Assembly (NCBI GenBank): GCA_009787485.1
Contig: WQWP01000016.1
Location: 1 to 25,572 of the forward strand
DNA from: Lentimicrobiaceae bacterium
Lineage (GTDB): Bacteria > Bacteroidota > Bacteroidia > Bacteroidales > WCHB1-69
Reading direction: 5' to 3'
DNA: 25,572 bases
Shown: positions 22,271 to 25,572 of the stretch, in pieces
Position numbering within the stretch: the first letter of the stretch is position 1
How the letters are laid out: each line of letters opens with the position of its first letter
The notes under the pieces: model-generated
What the model was told of the DNA's origin: nothing
Database searches by the model: none
The model's input: the letters and a program-made list of their open reading frames with translations, nothing else
Translations under genes and position numbers: made by a program

Positions 22271-23119
22271 TTAAAATACCACCGGATACCGCGCCACCCT
22301 CTTTTCCATCACCGCCTTCCGCACCAACGAATCCTGATAACCACTTAAAAATGCCGCCTTTTTTTGCTGTTGCAACAACGCTTGCGCTATTTTTCTATCT
22401 TCAAGCGTATTGCGAGGTTGCAGCTGTTGTTTCCTGTCTAAAATTAAAATCAAATAGCGATAGCCATCTTGCACAATGTCAAGTTTATCCTTAATGCCTG
22501 CATCGGAAAAAGAAAAAGGGAACTCCTTTTCTATAAAATCTGCATAAAACCAACGGGCATTATCTAAGTAATATTCAACGGTATCCGCGCAAAGCGCCTC
22601 CAATTGTTTCATGGCTTTCGCTCTGTTGGGCTCTTCAAAAAACAACTTTTTTACCTGGTTGTAAATTTTAGACCGCTCCGACAGCCGGATGTAGTTCAGT
22701 TTCACCATATCCCGATATTCAGGCGTATGGTCGGCTTTTGTTTCATTAATAAAATCATAAAGCTCACTTGTGGGTACTTCAAAAAGTGCGGAATCTTTGC
22801 TTATTTTTTGCAGGTAAGCGTTAATCAGCAGTTGCTCTTTATATTGCGCTATTTGCGAAGAAAAATCTTGCTCTCCCGCCGTCAACTTTTGCCTTGCCCG
22901 CGCCAGTAATGTTTGCCGCAATATCCAATCTTCCACATATTGATCCATAAAAAGCAAAGTGTCTTCTTTCGAGGCAAAATAGGGCGTTTTTTTCATTACC
23001 TCCGATAAATACAATTTATTGTGAAATGCCTCAGCAACAATAGGATTTCCAGAATTATCGGTGGGCCGGCAACCTGTAATAAGCCATAACACAAGAAAGC
23101 ATAAACTTAATTTTCTCAC
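22271..23119 (-). CDS. SurA-like periplasmic lipoprotein chaperone without PPIase domain
   Basis: A 282-residue lipoprotein. I place the start at a GTG (23119), giving RKLSLCFLVLWLITGC with lipidated Cys17 and a GTGA overlap with the stop of the upstream PPIase. Upstream in-frame ATGs at 23194 and 23161 would put 11-25 charged residues before the signal sequence and overlap the PPIase by up to 79 bases. The body is helical and resembles the SurA N-terminal fold: YVEDWILRQTLLARARQKL, LLINAYLQKI, then ELYDFINETKADHT. The recognisable parvulin motifs are absent. It probably works with the neighbouring isomerase in folding outer-membrane or T9SS substrates. Tethered to the membrane by its lipid; which leaflet is not known. 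Confidence 0.75.
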   Translation of the reverse strand: MRKLSLCFLVLWLITGCRPTDNSGNPIVAEAFHNKLYLSEVMKKTPYFASKEDTLLFMDQYVEDWILRQTLLARARQKLTAGEQDFSSQIAQYKEQLLINAYLQKISKDSALFEVPTSELYDFINETKADHTPEYRDMVKLNYIRLSERSKIYNQVKKLFFEEPNRAKAMKQLEALCADTVEYYLDNARWFYADFIEKEFPFSFSDAGIKDKLDIVQDGYRYLILILDRKQQLQPRNTLEDRKIAQALLQQQKKAAFLSGYQDSLVRKAVMEKRVARYPVVF

Positions 23120-24849
23120 TTGTTTTTCAGAATAGATTGAAATAATTCTTCGTTTATCCATACCGGGTATCTTTCTCGCAATGCAATCAACCATTCTCTT
23201 TCCAATTCATCTTGATATTCGGTAAGCACAGTGGATCTGATTTCCATAAGTGGTTTGGGATTTCCCTCTGCGTCTAAATAATTAATCTTTATTTTTTCAT
23301 AAAATGCTTCCAATTTCACACTGTCTTTTAAAGATTCGCTCCAAACTCTTTCATTATTCATTTCAAACAAAATTATCCCGTGATGATATTCTTTGATAAG
23401 TTCTTTATATTCAGGATATTTGTTCTCTAAATTCTCATATTCATATTTAAGAATGGTCTCTTTTATAAAATTTTCATAATGAGTATTTAAAAATGTCTCA
23501 GCTTGTTTATTGAGCTCTTTTCCCTGAAAACGATCTAAATAATGAATAAAATCTTGTATTGTAACGGTTTGGTCGGCAAAAGTAGCCATGGGTTTCAACT
23601 TGTTAATGCCTGACAAAGCCAACAAATCCGTTGCAGGAGGCAAGGTGGTTACGGTATTCAATTTTTTTAGTAAAAGATTGAATGCTGCACTTTTACCTTT
23701 ATCAGAAAAGTTATATTCTTTTTTTAGTTTTTTCAACAGCGATTCTACGCTTTTCGTAGAGCGTGCATCTCTTTGAATTTTTGTAACTATGGTATATCGC
23801 ATTTCCTCGTCTTTCGTTTCCGGTGCAACCAACTCATGGAGTTTAATAATATGCCAGCCTATCATGGAAGGAAAAGGCGTAGATACCTGATCTTCTTTAA
23901 GAGAGATCACTTGTTTAGTAAAATCTCCCGGGCGGCGATTCGGAGGAAAAGGATCAAGTCTTCCCCCTTTTTCTTTCGACACCGGATCTTCGGTATATTT
24001 TTCGGCAAGGGTAGCAAAATCTTCTCCGTCTTTAAGCGCTTCTTCAATAAGAGTCAATCTTTCTTGCACTTGCGGGCTTATGCGTCCTGAACGGGCGGCG
24101 GTATCCAATAATAAAATTTGAGAAATGTCAATTTTTAAAATTGCAGGTTGTCTGTCTTGCACCCAAACTAAGTGGTAGCCAAACTGTGTGCGAACAGGCA
24201 TGGATATATCGCCCACCGGCGTGTTATAAGCAACGGTTTCAAAAGGATAAATCAAATCAAAAGCAGAAAAATATCCCAAATCTCCTCGATTTCCGTATTG
24301 AGGTCTGCCGCCTCGCACTTCATCACGGGCAGAAGGATCTTCGGAAAACTGAACGGCTGCCTCATGAAAAGTGATGGCACCGGAGAGGATTTTCTTCCTA
24401 ATGTCAAGCGCTTTGTTATAAGCTATTAGAGTGTCTTTAGGCGAAGCATCTGCTTCCACCACAATCAAAATATGCGAAGCGCGAAGCATGTATTTGCTTC
24501 TTTCAATAGCCTCTTTAATAAGCTGTTCTGTTACTTCTTTATCCACTAAGTACGACTGTGCAGATTGCGCTTTGTAAGATGCCAATTCTCTTTGAAAATC
24601 CACTGCTGTATCTATTTGGGTATCAATTCCGTCCATTACTTTAAGTTTAAAGTTAATAAATAGATCCAAATAGTCTCTCAATTCGCTTTCCGTAGCAGTT
24701 GCCAACACATTATTTTTATTAAATGTGTTGATAAATTCTGTAGCTGTAACGGATTCTTTTCCTACGGTAAACAAAGCGGCATTCATATTCTGCGCCGAGG
24801 CAACGTACAAAAACGTTAATAAACAAATAGATAGGATAATTTTTTTCAT
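23116..24849 (-). CDS. PpiC/SurA-type peptidylprolyl isomerase, two parvulin domains
   Basis: A 577-residue periplasmic folding factor. Signal peptide 1-19 (cut near ASAQ). A SurA-like N-terminal helical region (about 30-118, LDLFINFKLKVMDG) precedes parvulin domain 1 (121-232: MLRASHILIV, FHEAAVQFSEDPSA, GDLGYFSAFDLIYPFE, TQFGYHLVWV) and domain 2 (238-340: LKIDISQILLL, DFATLAEKYTEDPVS, GGRLDPF, MIGWHIIKLHEL). The C-terminal 220 residues are helical and have no recognised enzyme motif. Both parvulin domains keep the conserved His in SHIL or (weaker) SQIL positions and the GxH near the end; domain 2 has Q instead of H at the first, so only domain 1 may be catalytic. It precedes the lipoprotein with a 4-base overlap. 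A role in barrel and T9SS-substrate biogenesis is inferred. Confidence 0.88.
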   Translation of the reverse strand: MKKIILSICLLTFLYVASAQNMNAALFTVGKESVTATEFINTFNKNNVLATATESELRDYLDLFINFKLKVMDGIDTQIDTAVDFQRELASYKAQSAQSYLVDKEVTEQLIKEAIERSKYMLRASHILIVVEADASPKDTLIAYNKALDIRKKILSGAITFHEAAVQFSEDPSARDEVRGGRPQYGNRGDLGYFSAFDLIYPFETVAYNTPVGDISMPVRTQFGYHLVWVQDRQPAILKIDISQILLLDTAARSGRISPQVQERLTLIEEALKDGEDFATLAEKYTEDPVSKEKGGRLDPFPPNRRPGDFTKQVISLKEDQVSTPFPSMIGWHIIKLHELVAPETKDEEMRYTIVTKIQRDARSTKSVESLLKKLKKEYNFSDKGKSAAFNLLLKKLNTVTTLPPATDLLALSGINKLKPMATFADQTVTIQDFIHYLDRFQGKELNKQAETFLNTHYENFIKETILKYEYENLENKYPEYKELIKEYHHGIILFEMNNERVWSESLKDSVKLEAFYEKIKINYLDAEGNPKPLMEIRSTVLTEYQDELEREWLIALRERYPVWINEELFQSILKNK

Positions 24850-24896
24850 GTTTTTAAATTTTATTATGTTATTGAATTTTGATTATTTTATGTTTT

Positions 24897-25572
24897 TTAT
24901 TGTTTCACTATTTTCTTCACCACTTCGCCTTGTTCGGTAGTTATCTTAACGAAATAAATACCGGAAATAATGTGTGAGATATCAATTTTTTGATTAGATG
25001 ATGAGGTGATTGGATGATGAGATGATATTGTCCTTCCGTAAACGTCAAAAACCTCAATACTATTAATTCGTAATTCGTAATTCTTAATTTCTAATTCTCC
25101 TGTGGTGGGGTTTGGATAAATGGTAATCTTTTCAAGAGTTTTTTGGCACACAGATGACGTAGATGACACAGATTCACGCGGATTAATCATCTCATCATCT
25201 AATCCCCTCATCATCTCATCCTCATCACCCCCTACCTCATACCGCTCACCTCCCACCTCCTCAAGGCAGATGCCGTACAATGCACACAAAATATTATGGG
25301 CAAAAACTTTGCCGCGACCGGCGTTGGTTTCAACGTAATTTACCAAATGCTTAATTTCGTAGTCGGATAAGTTGTAAATAGTTTTTCCTTCTTCTTTTAG
25401 CTGTTGTAGCCAATGGATGTAGGTTTCCATGCCTTTTAATTCGAGTAGCTGTTCTTCGGAAATTTCAAATTGGTTGTACATATTTGCTAAAGTAGCCAAG
25501 GCTTCTTCGTAGTTGTTTTCGGCTAAATAGGTTTCGGTAATGGAAAGGTTATCGGTGTAGTGGTTACGATAC
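24897..25572 (-). CDS. C-terminal part of a T9SS-exported protein (5' end outside window)
   Basis: The frame is open through the right edge; the first complete codon in the window is Tyr at 25569-25571, and the first 24 residues read YRNHYTDNLSITETYLAENN and on to EEA. A TTG at 25499 could be called a start, but nothing supports it. What is visible is a helical region (YLAENNYEEALATLANMYNQ, IHWLQQLKEEGKTIYNLSDYE, then VFAHNILCALYGICLEE), a low-complexity linker encoded by dispersed repeats (VGGERYEVGGDEDEMMRG, then INPRESVSSTSSVCQKT), and a type A T9SS sorting domain (ITIYPNPTTGELEIKNYELR... GIYFVKITTEQGEVVKKIVKQ). The protein is exported; its main domain and function lie outside the window. 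It ends 47 bases before the PPIase start. Confidence 0.85.
   Translation of the reverse strand, partial: YRNHYTDNLSITETYLAENNYEEALATLANMYNQFEISEEQLLELKGMETYIHWLQQLKEEGKTIYNLSDYEIKHLVNYVETNAGRGKVFAHNILCALYGICLEEVGGERYEVGGDEDEMMRGLDDEMINPRESVSSTSSVCQKTLEKITIYPNPTTGELEIKNYELRINSIEVFDVYGRTISSHHPITSSSNQKIDISHIISGIYFVKITTEQGEVVKKIVKQ
25064..25099 (-). repeat. AATTACGAATTA-type repeat in T9SS domain (right-edge gene)
   Basis: On the minus strand the stretch reads GAATTAGAAATTAAGAATTA and then CGAATTACGAATTAA. It encodes ELEIKNYELRIN, the same peptide and DNA word as in the M6 protease tail (11966-11996). Near it, 24991-25030 repeats GATGATGAG-like words that encode part of SHHPITSSSNQ. Confidence 0.65.
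25146..25187 (+). repeat. Dispersed repeat, copy 4, translated inside a T9SS protein
   Basis: The plus strand reads GCACACAGATGACGTAGATG, then ACACAGATTCACGCGGATTAA, an obvious relative of the copy at 8055-8097. On the coding minus strand it gives INPRESVSSTSSVC, the linker between the helical region and the sorting domain of the right-edge gene. The frame is open through it. Confidence 0.85.

Noticed and set aside
25440..25499. TTG start at 25499 for the right-edge protein
   Set aside because: The frame is open and protein-like to the window edge, so the gene is cut by the window, not started here.

Overview
The window looks like a piece of a Bacteroidota chromosome, probably order Bacteroidales or a close uncultured relative. 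The evidence is: three secreted proteins with type IX secretion (T9SS) C-terminal sorting domains; outer-membrane barrels of the Bacteroidota type; a GIN-domain/DUF4097-like surface pair behind an ECF sigma factor; promoter -7 boxes of the Bacteroidota form TAnnTTTG; and near-absence of Shine-Dalgarno sites, with one clear exception at 17788-17794. Rubredoxin with a flavin-reductase partner and butyrate kinase fit an anaerobic or microaerobic fermenter. No rRNA, tRNA, CRISPR array, phage gene or transposase gene was seen. The finer taxonomy is an inference.

Layout. 1-3405 (minus strand): ribosome-assembly GTPase der, then a PspC-domain membrane protein, then a closely packed DUF4160/DUF2442 pair of toxin-antitoxin-like design, then a secreted serine alpha/beta hydrolase. 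3411-5092 (minus): an AbiEi/AbiEii type IV toxin-antitoxin cassette with an inverted-repeat operator candidate, bracketed by oppositely oriented copies of a dispersed repeat. 5097-8645 (minus): ECF sigma factor, one-pass membrane protein (likely anti-sigma), a 0.5-kb block of nested repeats, a GIN-domain exported protein with seven AGS repeats, and an exported protein with nine YGN-like repeats. 8741-9529 (plus): orphan FecE/BtuD-like ABC ATPase. 9595-12162 (plus): M6 metalloprotease exported by T9SS. 12159-15614 (minus): butyrate kinase, NAD kinase and a porin-like barrel, the last two overlapping by ATGA. 15787-19404 (plus): a secreted protein of unknown function, a flavin reductase with a separate 54-residue rubredoxin, a small outer-membrane barrel, and ispE, which appears to lack its C-terminal end. 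19476-25572 (minus): a T9SS cargo that runs off the right edge, two SurA-like periplasmic folding factors coupled by a GTGA overlap, and a large lamin-tail-domain protein with a type-B-like T9SS tail.

Themes. Much of the window concerns the cell envelope: surface proteins, T9SS cargo, barrels, the chaperones that would fold them, and a sigma/anti-sigma switch. The most unusual layer is the DNA itself. Several families of short palindromic or tandem repeats lie between genes and also inside reading frames, always at tolerant places: a signal peptide, the linker before a T9SS tail, and the end of ispE. One 57-bp double-hairpin repeat occurs twice, and its only two differences form a compensating base-pair change. 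Nothing here is provably a new defence system. The sigma/surface-repeat module and the coding-sequence repeats are the parts most worth checking.
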